Shown in pieces: positions 13,611-22,728 of a stretch of 36,450 nucleotides of DNA (position 1 is its first letter; each line of letters starts with the position of its first letter). The position numbers and the translations under genes are program-made. Origin of the DNA: Lysobacteraceae bacterium. Its GTDB lineage: Bacteria > Pseudomonadota > Gammaproteobacteria > Nevskiales > Nevskiaceae. A model generated the notes under the pieces. That model saw nothing but the letters and a program-made list of their open reading frames with translations. It was not told the origin of the DNA and made no database searches. The stretch is taken from positions 1 to 36,450 of the forward strand of contig PNMW01000048.1 in assembly GCA_013823855.1 (NCBI GenBank), in the 5' to 3' direction.

Positions 13611-14146
13611 ACGAACTGCTGCACATCGCTTTCGAGCTGCCGCGCGATTCCTGGGAGGATTTCCTGCGCCTCGGCGGCTGGGTCGTGCAGGTGATCCTGG
13701 TCGCGGCGCTGGCGATGTGGACGCTGATCCTGGAGCGCTACTGGTACCTGAAGCGCATCCACCCGCAGCGCTTGGCCGAGAAGAAGGCCGAATGGACCGG
13801 CCGTGGCGAACGCCGTTCGTGGACCGCGCAACGCATCCGTGACCAGCTGCTGTCCGAGCTGAAGGTCGGCATGACCGCGACGATGCCGCTGATCAAGGTG
13901 ATGGTGCCGCTGGCACCGTTGCTGGGCCTGCTCGGCACCGTGGCCGGAATGCTCGAAGTGTTCGATGCGATGACCGCCGCCGGCCAGGCCGATGTCCGGG
14001 CGATGGCCTATGGCGTGTCGCATGCGATGGTGGCGACCCTGGCCGGCCTCGTGGTCAGCCTGCTCGGGCTGTTCTTCTCGGTGCGGCTGGCGGCACGGGT
14101 GCGCTGGGAATCGGACCGCCTGCCCGATCGCTTCGTGACCGAATGA
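13607..14146 (+). CDS. exbB: ExbB proton channel protein (small)
   Basis: 179 residues from GTG 13607, whose bases overlap the preceding stop (GTGA). Three membrane segments are visible: near the N-terminus (VVQVILVAALAMWTLILERYW), PLAPLLGLLGTVAGMLEVF and MVATLAGLVVSLLGLFFSV. The MVPLAPLLGLLGTVAGM and AYGVSHAMVATLAGLVVS motifs are those of ExbB2 in TonB2-type systems. It forms the stator around the ExbD helices. An open frame extends upstream of GTG 13607, but it only runs over the previous gene in another frame, so it is not part of the protein. Confidence 0.92.
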   Translation: MNELLHIAFELPRDSWEDFLRLGGWVVQVILVAALAMWTLILERYWYLKRIHPQRLAEKKAEWTGRGERRSWTAQRIRDQLLSELKVGMTATMPLIKVMVPLAPLLGLLGTVAGMLEVFDAMTAAGQADVRAMAYGVSHAMVATLAGLVVSLLGLFFSVRLAARVRWESDRLPDRFVTE

Positions 14147-14156
14147 GCGTCCGATC

Positions 14157-14570
14157 ATGAAAGTCCGCCGCCATTCCCAGGTCCGCGAGGACACCCACAT
14201 CGACCTGGCGCCGATGCTGGATTTCTTCCTGAACCTGCTGATCTTCTTCATCATCAGCGCCGCGTTCGTCAGCGAATCCGGGCTGAAGATCAACCGCCCG
14301 AACGCGCAGACCGCGGTCAAGCTCGACAACTCGGCGATCTTCGTCGGCATCTCGGCGAACGGCGAGATCTTCGTCGACCGCGGCCGGGTCGACATCCGCC
14401 TGCTGCGCGCGACGATCGAGCGGCTGCGGGCGCAGAAACCGAAGTCGCCGGTGGTGATCCAGGCCGATCGCGACGCCCGCGCCGGGCTGGTCGTGGAGGC
14501 GATGGACCAGGCGCGGCTGGCCGGTGCGCCGGATGTCGCGATCTCGGCGACCCCGGCGGCCACGCCCTGA
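14157..14570 (+). CDS. exbD: ExbD/TolR-family protein
   Basis: A 137-residue protein with a short cytoplasmic N-terminus, one membrane helix (about residues 19-38) and a periplasmic domain. The essential proton-carrying aspartate is Asp22 in LAPMLDFFLNLLIFF. The periplasmic half carries VFVGISANGEIFVDRG-like strands and SPVVIQADRDARAGLVVEAMDQAR, typical of ExbD. It starts 10 bases after exbB and ends one base before the tonB ATG. Confidence 0.94.
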   Translation: MKVRRHSQVREDTHIDLAPMLDFFLNLLIFFIISAAFVSESGLKINRPNAQTAVKLDNSAIFVGISANGEIFVDRGRVDIRLLRATIERLRAQKPKSPVVIQADRDARAGLVVEAMDQARLAGAPDVAISATPAATP

Positions 14571-14571
14571 G

Positions 14572-15348
14572 ATGGCGGCCGTCGCGCAAGCTGCGCTTCC
14601 GCCGCGCCGCGACCGCGCATCGCGGGGGCCGTGGCGGTGGCTGCTGCTGTTGCCGCTGGCCGCGCTGATCGTGCTGCTGATGGTGGTGCTGATGCGCTGG
14701 CTGATCTGGTCGCCGCATATCGAAGGGCCGCCGGGGGATGAGGCGCTGCCGGTGTCGCAGATCGTCAAGGCGGAGCAGCAGAAGCCGCCGGAGCCCGATG
14801 ACGCCGCCGCCAGGCTGCCGGAGCTGGCACCGCCACCGCCGCCGGATTCGCCGCCGTCGCTGGCCCGCGCTTCCATGCCGAACATTCCGACCTCGTCGAT
14901 TCCGATCTCGGTACCCGAGGTCAATGTCGCGGCGATCGGCATCGGCACCGCCGATCTCGGCATCGGCGCCGGCCTTGGCAGCAGCGGCGTGTTCGGCGGC
15001 TTTGCCGGCGGCGGCAACGGCAGCGGCAATGGTGGCGGCGGCGGCGGCGGCCGTGGCGACGGCGGCTTTAAGGGCCGCGAACTGGTGCCGCTGTCGACCG
15101 CCCGTCCGCAGATGCCCGAGTGGGCCTGCAAGAAGAGGATCCGTGGCTGGGTGGAGGTGGTGTTCGTGGTCACTCCCGGCGGGCAGGTCGAGAATGTCCG
15201 TATCGTCGACGCCGATCCGCGTGGGGTTTACGAAGGCGCCGCCATTGAAAGCGTCGGCCACTGGATCTATCCAAAAGGCAAGACCGCCGCCGAAGTGAAG
15301 CAGCGCGTCGAGATGGACCCGGCCGACTGCGCGTACAACTACCGCTGA
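14572..15348 (+). CDS. tonB: TonB energy-transducing protein with Gly-rich linker
   Basis: 258 residues from ATG 14572, one base after the exbD stop. A basic N-terminus leads to one membrane anchor (about 22-45, WLLLLPLAALIVLLMVVLMRW). A short proline stretch (about residues 62-92) is followed by a long glycine-rich region (about 137-166, GGFAGGGNGSGNGG onwards). The C-terminal TonB domain (about 175-258) has PEWACKKRIRGWVEVVFVVTPGGQVENVRIVDADP and HWIYPKGK. TonB couples the ExbB/ExbD motor to outer-membrane receptors for iron complexes and other ligands. The usual Pro-Glu/Pro-Lys spacer is mostly replaced by glycine, which should make the linker more flexible. Cys123-type cysteines near the C-terminus (ACKK, ADCAYNYR) could form a disulfide. 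Confidence 0.9.
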   Translation: MAAVAQAALPPRRDRASRGPWRWLLLLPLAALIVLLMVVLMRWLIWSPHIEGPPGDEALPVSQIVKAEQQKPPEPDDAAARLPELAPPPPPDSPPSLARASMPNIPTSSIPISVPEVNVAAIGIGTADLGIGAGLGSSGVFGGFAGGGNGSGNGGGGGGGRGDGGFKGRELVPLSTARPQMPEWACKKRIRGWVEVVFVVTPGGQVENVRIVDADPRGVYEGAAIESVGHWIYPKGKTAAEVKQRVEMDPADCAYNYR

Positions 15349-15350
15349 CC

Positions 15351-16586
15351 ATGATCCCAAGACTCCTGCTGACCCTACTCGCGCTGCCGCTGGCGGCTTT
15401 CGCTTCGGCCGATGGCCACGATGCCGCGCTGATCGAGACGCTGGCGATCGGCCTCGGCTTCGCCTTCGTCGGCGGCTTCATCGCCTTCCGCATCGGCCTG
15501 CCGCCGCTGCTTGGCTATCTGATGGCCGGTGTCGCGGTCGGGCCGTTCACGCCGGGGCTGATCGTCGATGCCAGCCTGGCGCCGCAGCTCGCCGAGATCG
15601 GCGTGATCCTGCTGATGTTCGGCGTCGGCCTGCATTTCTCGATCCGCGATCTGATGCGGGTCAGGGGCATCGCCATCCCCGGCGCGATCGCCCAGATCGT
15701 GGTCGCCACGCTGATGGGCATGGGGCTGGCCGAGTACTGGGGCTGGTCGCTCGGCGCCGGGCTGGTGTTCGGGCTGGCGCTGTCGGTGGCCAGCACCGTG
15801 GTGCTGCTGCGGGCGCTGGAAGCGCGCGGCATGCTGCATTCGGAAGATGGCCAGATCGCCGTCGGCTGGCTGATCGTCGAGGATCTGGTGATGGTGCTGG
15901 CGCTGGTGATGCTGCCGGCGCTGGCCGGGCCGCTGCGCGGCGAGGCGCTCGATCTCGATGCGCTGCTGCGCTCGCTCGGCCTGACCCTGGCGATGATCGC
16001 GCTGTTCGTCGTGCTGATGCTGGTGGTCGGCCGCCGGGTGTTCCCCTGGCTGCTGGCACAGGTCGAGAAAAGCGGCTCGCGCGAACTGTTCACGCTGGCG
16101 GCGGTGACGCTGTCGCTCGGCGTGGCCTTCCTGTCCGCCGAGGCCTTCGGCGTCAGCTTCGCGCTCGGTGCCTTCTTCGCCGGCATCGTGGTCAACGAAT
16201 CCGATCTCAGCCATCGCGCCGCCGATGAACTGCGGCCGTTCCAGGACAGCTTCGCGGCACTGTTCTTCGTGTCGGTCGGCATGCTGTTCGACCCGGCGAT
16301 CCTGATCACCGCGCCGCTGTCGGTGCTCGGCGTGGTCGCGGTGATCGTGATCGGCAAGTCGCTGGCGGCCTACGCGATCGTGCGCCTGCTCGGCTGGTCG
16401 AACGGCACGGCGCTGAACGTCTCGGCGGCGCTCGCCCAGATCGGCGAATTCAGCTTCATCCTGATCGGCCTCGGCCTGACCCTGGGCCTGCTGCCGCCGC
16501 AGGCGCAGGCACTGGCGGTCGCGGGTGCGCTGATCTCGATCGCGGTCAATCCGATGGTGCTGCGTTTCACGGTCCGCTTCCGCTGA
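15351..16586 (+). CDS. CPA2-family monovalent cation:proton antiporter (KefB/YbaL-like, no RCK domain)
   Basis: 411 residues, a polytopic inner-membrane protein with about 12-13 segments. GLGFAFVGGFIAFRIGLPPLLGYLMAGVAVGPFTPG near the N-terminus, LAEIGVILLMFGVGLHFSIRDL, and later FFAGIVVNESDLSHRAADELRPFQDSFAALFFVSVGMLFDP are hallmarks of the KefB/YbaL Na+/H+ exchanger family. Unlike KefB, KefC or YbaL it ends right after the membrane domain and has no C-terminal TrkA-N (RCK) module, so it lacks the usual nucleotide or glutathione control. ATG 15351 is 2 bases after the tonB stop, and its own stop shares a base with the next start (TGATG), placing it inside the Ton transcript. Confidence 0.88.
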   Translation: MIPRLLLTLLALPLAAFASADGHDAALIETLAIGLGFAFVGGFIAFRIGLPPLLGYLMAGVAVGPFTPGLIVDASLAPQLAEIGVILLMFGVGLHFSIRDLMRVRGIAIPGAIAQIVVATLMGMGLAEYWGWSLGAGLVFGLALSVASTVVLLRALEARGMLHSEDGQIAVGWLIVEDLVMVLALVMLPALAGPLRGEALDLDALLRSLGLTLAMIALFVVLMLVVGRRVFPWLLAQVEKSGSRELFTLAAVTLSLGVAFLSAEAFGVSFALGAFFAGIVVNESDLSHRAADELRPFQDSFAALFFVSVGMLFDPAILITAPLSVLGVVAVIVIGKSLAAYAIVRLLGWSNGTALNVSAALAQIGEFSFILIGLGLTLGLLPPQAQALAVAGALISIAVNPMVLRFTVRFR

Positions 16587-19171
16587 TGCGGGCAGTCCTG
16601 CCGGTCGCGCTGGCGGCAAGCCTGCTGGTCGCCCCGGTCAGGGCCGACCAGTACAAGAGCGAGGCGCGGATTCCGCAGGGCGGCGGCGGCACCCAGCCGC
16701 AGGACCTGGCCAGCCAGCTCAAGGGCACCACGGATCCCTATGCCCGCGCGCTGCTGCTGCGCGAGCTGGCGGGCCAGGCGGTCAATCGCAAGGATCTCGA
16801 TGCGGCGGCGAGCTATCTCGAACAGGCGATCGCCACCGGCGCGCTGTCCGGCCCGGCGGCCGACGAGATGCGCGCCTCGCTGGGGCGTCTGCGCGTCGGC
16901 AAGGGCGATCCGGGCAGTGTCATCAAGGGCCTGGAGCCGGCCTTCAAGGCCGGCAAGCCGTTGCCGCCGGAACAGCTGGTTGCGCTCGGCGCCGCCTACC
17001 TGCAGCAGAAGCGCTATCGCGATGCGGTCGGGCCGCTGGCCAAGGGTGTCGCCGCGAAGCCGCAGGCCGATCTGTCGTGGCGACGCGCGCTGTACGCGGC
17101 ATACGTCGGCGCCGGGCAGGAAGGCGAGGCCGCGAAAGTGCTGGAAACGGTGCTGCGCGACCAGCCGAGCGCGAAGGACGACTGGTTCCGGCTGTCGGCG
17201 CTGCACCTGAAGGCCGGCGACACCGGCCGCGCCCAGGCGGCGATGGAAGTCGCCAGCCGGCTCGGCTACCTCGCCAGCGACGAGCAGCGCCTGCAGCTGG
17301 TCGGCCTGACCGCCCGGATCGGCGCACCGTACGCTGCCGGCTCGCTGCTGAAAGGCTGGATCGACGGCGGCAAGCTGCCGAAGTCGGCGGCCAACCTGCG
17401 CTCGCTGGCCGCGCTCTGGGTGTCGGCGCGGGAAGCGGCGCTGGCGATTCCGGCGCTGAACGAGGCGATCCGGGCCGCGCCGTCCGCCGAGCTGTACCTG
17501 CAGCTCGGCCAGCTGCATCTGGATCGCGAGGAATACCCGCGCGCGATCGAGGCGCTGCAGCAGGCGATCGCGCTCGGCGCCAAGACCGGCCCGGCGTACA
17601 TGACCCTGGGCATCGCGCAGTACCAGCAGGCGGAGGTCGAGGCTGCGGTCTCGGCGTTCCGCAACGCCGCGCAGTTTCCGGCCAGCCGCAAGCTCGCCGA
17701 GCAGTGGGTCAAGTACCTCGATTCCGGACGGGCCCGCGAGCAGGCGATCGCCGCGCTGGCCCAGCGCAGGAACCGCCAGGACGACGGCGGGTCGCCGCTG
17801 GCCACTGGCCTGCTCGACGGCCCGGTGGCGGTCCAGGATGTCGAGATCGCGGTGGCGGCGCCGGCCACGCCGGAAGCGGTCGAACCCGGGGCGGCGGTCG
17901 GCAGTGCCGGCCTGACCGCGGTCGGCGCCGAGCAGGGTGGCAACCGCGATGGCGCGATCCCGCCGTACACCGGCGGCATCACCCGTTCGCAATGGCCCGC
18001 CGGCTACCAGCCAGGCCAGAAGCTGGCCGATCCGTTCCCCGGCGACCGGCCGAAATTCACCATCACCGCTGCCAATCTGGCGCAGTACGCGAGCCGGCTG
18101 TCGGACGGCCATCGCGCGCTGTTCGCCCGTCATCCGGACTACACGATACCGGTCTACGAGACGCGGCGGACGGTGGCTTTCCCGCGGGCGATCATCGACG
18201 CCACCAGGGCCAACAACGGCAGGGCGCGGGCGCCGGCCGCCGATTCGCTCGAAGGCGCCGCGCTCGGCTTTCCGTTCCCGCAGCCGAAGACCGGTGTCGA
18301 GGTGCTGTGGAACCATCGGGTGCGCTATCGCGGCGACAGCGCGCTGCTGCAGTACCAGCAGGCCGTGGTGTCGCCGGAAGGCGCGATCCGGGCGCTCGGC
18401 AATGCCGTGTTCCGGGTGCTGTTCCGCTATGGCAATGTCCGCGAGCCCGGCGACATCGAACGCGAGAACGTCATCGCCTACGGCACCTTCAATGTCGCCC
18501 GCCCGGGCAGCCGGCCGGAGTTCGTCGCGCTGTTCCACGAAACGGCGAATTCGCTGAAGCGGGCGCGTGGCATCTGGGTGCTGCTGGTCAACGCCGGCAA
18601 GATGTTCCGGGTGCCGCCGATCGGCTACGACCAGCCGTTTCCGGAAACCGACGCGATCCAGTTCATCGACATGGTCGACATGTACAACGGCCTGTTCGAT
18701 CGCTACGTCTGGAAGCTCACCGGCAAGCGCGAGCTGTACATCCCGTACAACAGCTACCGGCTCAGCGACGGCCGCTACAAGAACAGGGACCTGCTGACCC
18801 GCGGCCATTTCAACCAGGCCGGCACCCGCTACGAGCTGCACCGGGTCTGGGTCGTCGAAGCTTCGCTGCGGCCCGGCAACAGCCACAGCTTCGGCAAGCG
18901 CGTGTTCTATGTCGACGAGGACAGCTGGAACGTGGTGCTGGTCGAGAACTTCGATCCCAAGGGCAGCTTGTGGCGTTTCCAGGAAGGCCATCTGCTGCCG
19001 CTGTACGACGTGCAGGCGGCGTTCGCGGTGCCGAGCCTGACCTACGACCTGAAATCCGGCAGCTATTTCGCCGAACGCCTGTTCTCGGAATCACCGGCGA
19101 TCCAGTACGGCCTGCCGATGAACGATCAGGAATTCCTGCCGGCGGCGGTGAAGAACAAGTACAGCCGCTGA
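16586..19171 (+). CDS. Exported TPR protein fused to a DUF1329 domain
   Basis: 861 residues with a signal peptide (1-21, cleavage after PVRA). Residues about 35-400 are tetratricopeptide-like repeats: ARALLLRELAGQAVNRKDLDAAASYLEQAI, LGAAYLQQKRYRDAVGPLAKG, LYLQLGQLHLDREEYPRAIEALQQAI, AYMTLGIAQYQQAEVEAAVSAFRNA. From about residue 438 it is a full DUF1329 (PF07044) protein: LTAVGAEQGGNRDGAIPPYTGG, FNVARPGSRPEFVALF, QFIDMVDMYNGLFDRYVWKL, IPYNSYRLSDGRY, and FYVDEDSWNVVLVENFD. DUF1329 proteins are usually stand-alone exported proteins of about 450 residues. TPR proteins normally end TonB2-type clusters, so this appears to be that gene with an extra domain. Its role, perhaps in moving lipid-like substrates through the envelope, is inference. 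Confidence 0.85.
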   Translation: MRAVLPVALAASLLVAPVRADQYKSEARIPQGGGGTQPQDLASQLKGTTDPYARALLLRELAGQAVNRKDLDAAASYLEQAIATGALSGPAADEMRASLGRLRVGKGDPGSVIKGLEPAFKAGKPLPPEQLVALGAAYLQQKRYRDAVGPLAKGVAAKPQADLSWRRALYAAYVGAGQEGEAAKVLETVLRDQPSAKDDWFRLSALHLKAGDTGRAQAAMEVASRLGYLASDEQRLQLVGLTARIGAPYAAGSLLKGWIDGGKLPKSAANLRSLAALWVSAREAALAIPALNEAIRAAPSAELYLQLGQLHLDREEYPRAIEALQQAIALGAKTGPAYMTLGIAQYQQAEVEAAVSAFRNAAQFPASRKLAEQWVKYLDSGRAREQAIAALAQRRNRQDDGGSPLATGLLDGPVAVQDVEIAVAAPATPEAVEPGAAVGSAGLTAVGAEQGGNRDGAIPPYTGGITRSQWPAGYQPGQKLADPFPGDRPKFTITAANLAQYASRLSDGHRALFARHPDYTIPVYETRRTVAFPRAIIDATRANNGRARAPAADSLEGAALGFPFPQPKTGVEVLWNHRVRYRGDSALLQYQQAVVSPEGAIRALGNAVFRVLFRYGNVREPGDIERENVIAYGTFNVARPGSRPEFVALFHETANSLKRARGIWVLLVNAGKMFRVPPIGYDQPFPETDAIQFIDMVDMYNGLFDRYVWKLTGKRELYIPYNSYRLSDGRYKNRDLLTRGHFNQAGTRYELHRVWVVEASLRPGNSHSFGKRVFYVDEDSWNVVLVENFDPKGSLWRFQEGHLLPLYDVQAAFAVPSLTYDLKSGSYFAERLFSESPAIQYGLPMNDQEFLPAAVKNKYSR

Positions 19172-19202
19172 ACGCCGCGCCGCCGACGCAGCCAGTCGCG
19201 GT

Positions 19203-20513
19203 TCAGAACTGCGACAGCACGCCGGCGATGGTCGCGGTCATCAGGGTGGCCAGCGTGCCGCCGAGCACCGCCAGCAGCCCGAGCCGCGCCAGATCGGCAC
19301 GGCGGCTGGGCGCCAGCCCGCCGATGCCACCGATCTGGATCGCGATCGACGAGAAATTCGCGAAGCCGCACAGCGCGTAGGTCGCGATCACCCGGCTTTC
19401 CGGCAGCAGGCTGCCGAGGTGCTTCGACAGGTCGACATAGGCGACGAACTCGTTGATGACGATCTTCTGGCCGATGAAGCTGCCGACCAGCGCCGCATCC
19501 GCCCAGGGCACGCCGATCAGCCAGGCCAGCGGTGCCAGCAGGTAGCCGAGGATCAGCTGCAGGCTCAACGACACTTCGCGGCCGGAGATGCCGCTGAGCC
19601 AGGCGTTGATGGTGGTGCCGCCGCCGAAATCGAAGTGGCCGAGGGCGGCGACCGGCGCGTTGATCAGCGCGATCAGCGCGACGAAGGCGAGCAGCATCGC
19701 GCCGACATTCATCGCCAGCTTCAGGCCTTCGCCGGCGCCGGACGCCGCCGCGTCGATGATGTTGGCGGTGTCGCGTTCGACCGCCATCCGCACCTCGCCG
19801 CGGGTCAGCGGCTCGCCGACTTCCGGACGCAGGATCTTGGCGATCAGGATGGTCGCCGGGGCCGCCATCACGCTGGCCGCCAGCAGGTGCTTGGCATAGA
19901 ACGCCGACTGCAGCGGGTCGCCGCCGCCGAGCAGGCCGATGTAGGCCGCCATCACGCTGCCGGCGATATGGGCCATGCCGCCGACCATCACCGTCATCAG
20001 CTCGGACTCGGTCATCCGCTCGATGTACGGCTTGATGGTCAGCGGCGCTTCGGTCTGGCCGACGAAGACGCTGGCGCAGACCGAGGTGGTTTCCGCACCC
20101 GACACCTTCATCACCCGGGTGATCGCCCAGGCCATGCCCTGGACGATCTTCTGCATCACGCCGAGGTGGTAGAGCACGCCGGTCAGCGAGGCGAAGAAGA
20201 CGATCGTCGGCAGCACCTGCACGGCGAAGATGAAGCCCAGTTCCCGGGAATCGATCAGGTTGCCGAAGATGAAGCGCGAGCCGACCTTGCCGTAGCCGAG
20301 CAGCGCCACGAAGCCGCCGGCCAGGGTGTCGAAGATGTCGCGGCCGAGCGGCGCCTTGAGCACGAAGGCGGCGAACAGGATCTGCAGCAGCACGCCGGTG
20401 GCGACCAGCTTGCGGTCGATCGCCCGGCGGTTGTTGGAACACAGCCAGGCGATGCCCAGCAGCATCGACAGGCCGAACAGTCCGAACGCGATTTGACCCA
20501 GCACATCCAGCAT
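19203..20513 (-). CDS. Concentrative nucleoside transporter (NupC/CNT family)
   Basis: 436 residues of a polytopic inner-membrane nucleoside:cation symporter. The family signatures are VQVLPTIVFFASLTGVLYHLGVMQ (about 99-121), the substrate-binding GQTEAPLTIKPY (152-163), and MTVMVGGMAHIAGSVMAAYIGLLG. The second half has the GLKLAMNVGAMLLAFVALIALIN and KIVINEFVAYVDLS motifs, the latter bearing the conserved Asn-Glu-Phe. Length is close to other bacterial CNTs. ATG 20513 is preceded by GGGGAGA. The gene converges with the TPR-DUF1329 gene with only 31 bases between stops and no obvious terminator there. The 287 bases upstream (20514-20800) hold no supported gene and must contain its promoter. 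Confidence 0.92.
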   Translation of the reverse strand: MLDVLGQIAFGLFGLSMLLGIAWLCSNNRRAIDRKLVATGVLLQILFAAFVLKAPLGRDIFDTLAGGFVALLGYGKVGSRFIFGNLIDSRELGFIFAVQVLPTIVFFASLTGVLYHLGVMQKIVQGMAWAITRVMKVSGAETTSVCASVFVGQTEAPLTIKPYIERMTESELMTVMVGGMAHIAGSVMAAYIGLLGGGDPLQSAFYAKHLLAASVMAAPATILIAKILRPEVGEPLTRGEVRMAVERDTANIIDAAASGAGEGLKLAMNVGAMLLAFVALIALINAPVAALGHFDFGGGTTINAWLSGISGREVSLSLQLILGYLLAPLAWLIGVPWADAALVGSFIGQKIVINEFVAYVDLSKHLGSLLPESRVIATYALCGFANFSSIAIQIGGIGGLAPSRRADLARLGLLAVLGGTLATLMTATIAGVLSQF

Positions 20514-20800
20514 GAAACCCGTCTCCCCGAATCGTCGACCGCGATCGTCCGCGAGCGGTCCGCACGAAGCAGGCCCGTTGCTTGCCAGTGTCGCAGTTAT
20601 CGGGCGGCTGTCGGGCGATCCGGCTTGCCGGGACAGCCAGGCCCGATTTCATGCGCGCGCGCCAAGACGCCAGGAAGGAAAGGCCTGAACGGGAAGCCGC
20701 CGAAGATCGGCCTCGATCCCGGCGTCGAACGGCTGCCCGCTACCCGGCTCGATTGCTTGTTCGCGTCGTTGCACCGTGACCCGCGCGGGCCATTCGTCGC

Positions 20801-22522
20801 TCAGCCATGCGGCAGGCGCAGACCGAGTTCGACGATCTTGTCGCCTTCCATCTTGCGCACCACCAGTTCCATCTCGCCGAGCCGCAGGCGATCGCCGACC
20901 ACCGGCTTGTGGACCACGCTGGCGACGAATGCCGACAGCGTGAAGACGCCGGCCGAGGCCGGCACATCGAGGCCGTAGGCGTTGGCGAGATCGCTGACAT
21001 GGGCTTCTGGGCTGATGATGAACTCGCCGAAGTAGCGCTGCTGCTCGACGCCCTGGTTGCCGCGGGTCTGCTGGAACAGCTTGTCGAGTTCCGGCAGTTC
21101 CGCCTTCGAGACGATCAGCGACAGGTAGTCGCCGCCCTTCAGCACGCCCCAGTCCTTGTACGGCATCAGCTTGCCGGCGCGGGTCAGGCTGACGATCCGC
21201 GAACTGTCCTCGATCGGCAGCTGCTTCGGCCGCTTGCCGATCAAGGCGCTGGTGCGCGCCAGCCGGTAGCTGACCATCTCGTAGCCGCGGGTGCCCGGCA
21301 GGTCGATGTCGGCGCGGCGCACGCGGGTCGAGACCGGCGGCATCTGCAGGCCGAGCAGACGCGCCACCGGCGCCACCGTCCAGCCCTGGACGATCAGCGA
21401 CACCAGCACGATGAAGAAGGCGACATCGAAGAACAGCGTCGCGTTCTTGAGCCCGGCCATCAGCGGGAACGTCGCCAGCACCATCGGCACCGAACCGCGC
21501 AGGCCGACCCAGCTCATGTAGACCTGTTCGCGCCACGGGAAATGGAACGGCAGCAGCGAGATGCCGACCGCGATCGGACGGGCGACGAAGGTCAGCACGG
21601 CGGCGGTGATCAGCGCCGGCACCGCAACCTCGGCCATGCGGCTCGGCGTCGCCAGCAGACCCAGCACCAGGAACATGCCGATCTGCGCCAGCCAGGCGAT
21701 GCCGTCGTGGAAGCGCTTGATGCTGGCGAAGGCCCGGATCGGCTGGTTGCCGAGCATCAGGCCGGCGAGATAGACGGCAAGGAAGCCGCTGCCGCCGACG
21801 GTGGCGGTGACGCCGTAGATCAACAGGCCGCCGAACATCGCCAGCAGCGGGTACAGCGAATCGCCGAGCGTGACCTCGTTGAGCGTGCGGATCAGCAGAT
21901 AGCCGCCGGCGTAGCCGAGCGCGACGCCGAACACCACCTGCATGCTCAGCAGCTTGGCCACCGCCAACGCGCCGTAGGTGTCCGGCGCCAGCAAGTAGTG
22001 GACCAGGCCGATGGTCAGCATCACCGCCATCGGGTCGTTGGTGCCGGACTCGATCTCCAGGGCCGAGCTGATGCGGCTGTTCAGGCGCACCGCGCGGGTC
22101 GACAGCAGCGAGAACACGGCGGCGGCGTCGGTGGAGCCGACGATTGCGCCGATCAGCAGGCCTTCGGCAATCGGCAGGCTGAACAGCCAGGCGGCCAGCG
22201 CACCGACGATCGCCGTGGTGATCAGCACCCCGACAGTCGCCAGCATCAGCGCCGGCCGCAGGCCGACGCGGAAATTCGACATCGGCGTGCGCAGGCCGCC
22301 GTCGAACAGGATCACCGCCAGCGCCGCGGTACCGGCGACGTTGGCGGTCTTGTAGTCGGTGAAGTGGATGCCGCCGGGGCCGTCCTCGCCGGCCAGCAGG
22401 CCGACCAGCAGGAACACCAGCAGCAGCGGCACGCCCAGCCGTGGCGTGATCGCCGTGGCAAGAATCGAAATCAGGAACAGCGTTCCTGCGACCAGGATGG
22501 CGTGACTCGCAACTTCTTCCAT
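20801..22522 (-). CDS. nhaP2: NhaP2/CvrA-type potassium/proton antiporter
   Basis: 573 residues, near the 578 of the E. coli protein. The N-terminal 390 residues are the CPA1 membrane domain: TPRLGVPLLLVFLLVGLLAGEDGPGGI, LFDGGLRTP, IVGSTDAAAVFSLLSTR (proton/cation path residues DAAAV) and LEIESGTNDPMAVMLT. A cytoplasmic TrkA-C-like domain follows (about 400-470, RGYEMVSYRLARTSALIGKRPKQL), then a CorC/HlyC-like transporter-associated domain (about 490-565, SDLANAYGLDVPASAGVFTLSAFV and VVGDRLRLGEMELVVRKME). It expels K+ (or Na+) in exchange for protons. It is divergent from the DsbC-like gene, with 206 bases between. Confidence 0.9.
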   Translation of the reverse strand: MEEVASHAILVAGTLFLISILATAITPRLGVPLLLVFLLVGLLAGEDGPGGIHFTDYKTANVAGTAALAVILFDGGLRTPMSNFRVGLRPALMLATVGVLITTAIVGALAAWLFSLPIAEGLLIGAIVGSTDAAAVFSLLSTRAVRLNSRISSALEIESGTNDPMAVMLTIGLVHYLLAPDTYGALAVAKLLSMQVVFGVALGYAGGYLLIRTLNEVTLGDSLYPLLAMFGGLLIYGVTATVGGSGFLAVYLAGLMLGNQPIRAFASIKRFHDGIAWLAQIGMFLVLGLLATPSRMAEVAVPALITAAVLTFVARPIAVGISLLPFHFPWREQVYMSWVGLRGSVPMVLATFPLMAGLKNATLFFDVAFFIVLVSLIVQGWTVAPVARLLGLQMPPVSTRVRRADIDLPGTRGYEMVSYRLARTSALIGKRPKQLPIEDSSRIVSLTRAGKLMPYKDWGVLKGGDYLSLIVSKAELPELDKLFQQTRGNQGVEQQRYFGEFIISPEAHVSDLANAYGLDVPASAGVFTLSAFVASVVHKPVVGDRLRLGEMELVVRKMEGDKIVELGLRLPHG

Positions 22523-22728
22523 GAGAATCGGGTACTTGGACAGGCCGGTCGGGATGGCGCCGGATCAGGGTCGATGCTAGCGGATCGCGTGGTGCAGATG
22601 CGCCAAGGCGCAGCGATCCGCGTCGCCGACGAGACGCAGTCGAGATTTTCCGGCGCCGTCGCGGCGAACTCCCGCAGACCGCTTTTGTCATACTCGCGAC
22701 CACGCCCGTCGCCGCTTTCCCACTTGCC

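Noticed and set aside
14524..14571. An earlier start for TonB
   Set aside because: It would overlap exbD and add an Arg/Pro string; ATG 14572 directly after the exbD stop gives a normal cytoplasmic tail and anchor.
16370..18991. A very long open frame (873 codons) on the minus strand
   Set aside because: It is antisense to the CPA2 antiporter end and the TPR-DUF1329 gene, has Arg/Gly/Asp-rich low-complexity content and no domain; high-G+C codon bias produces such shadows.
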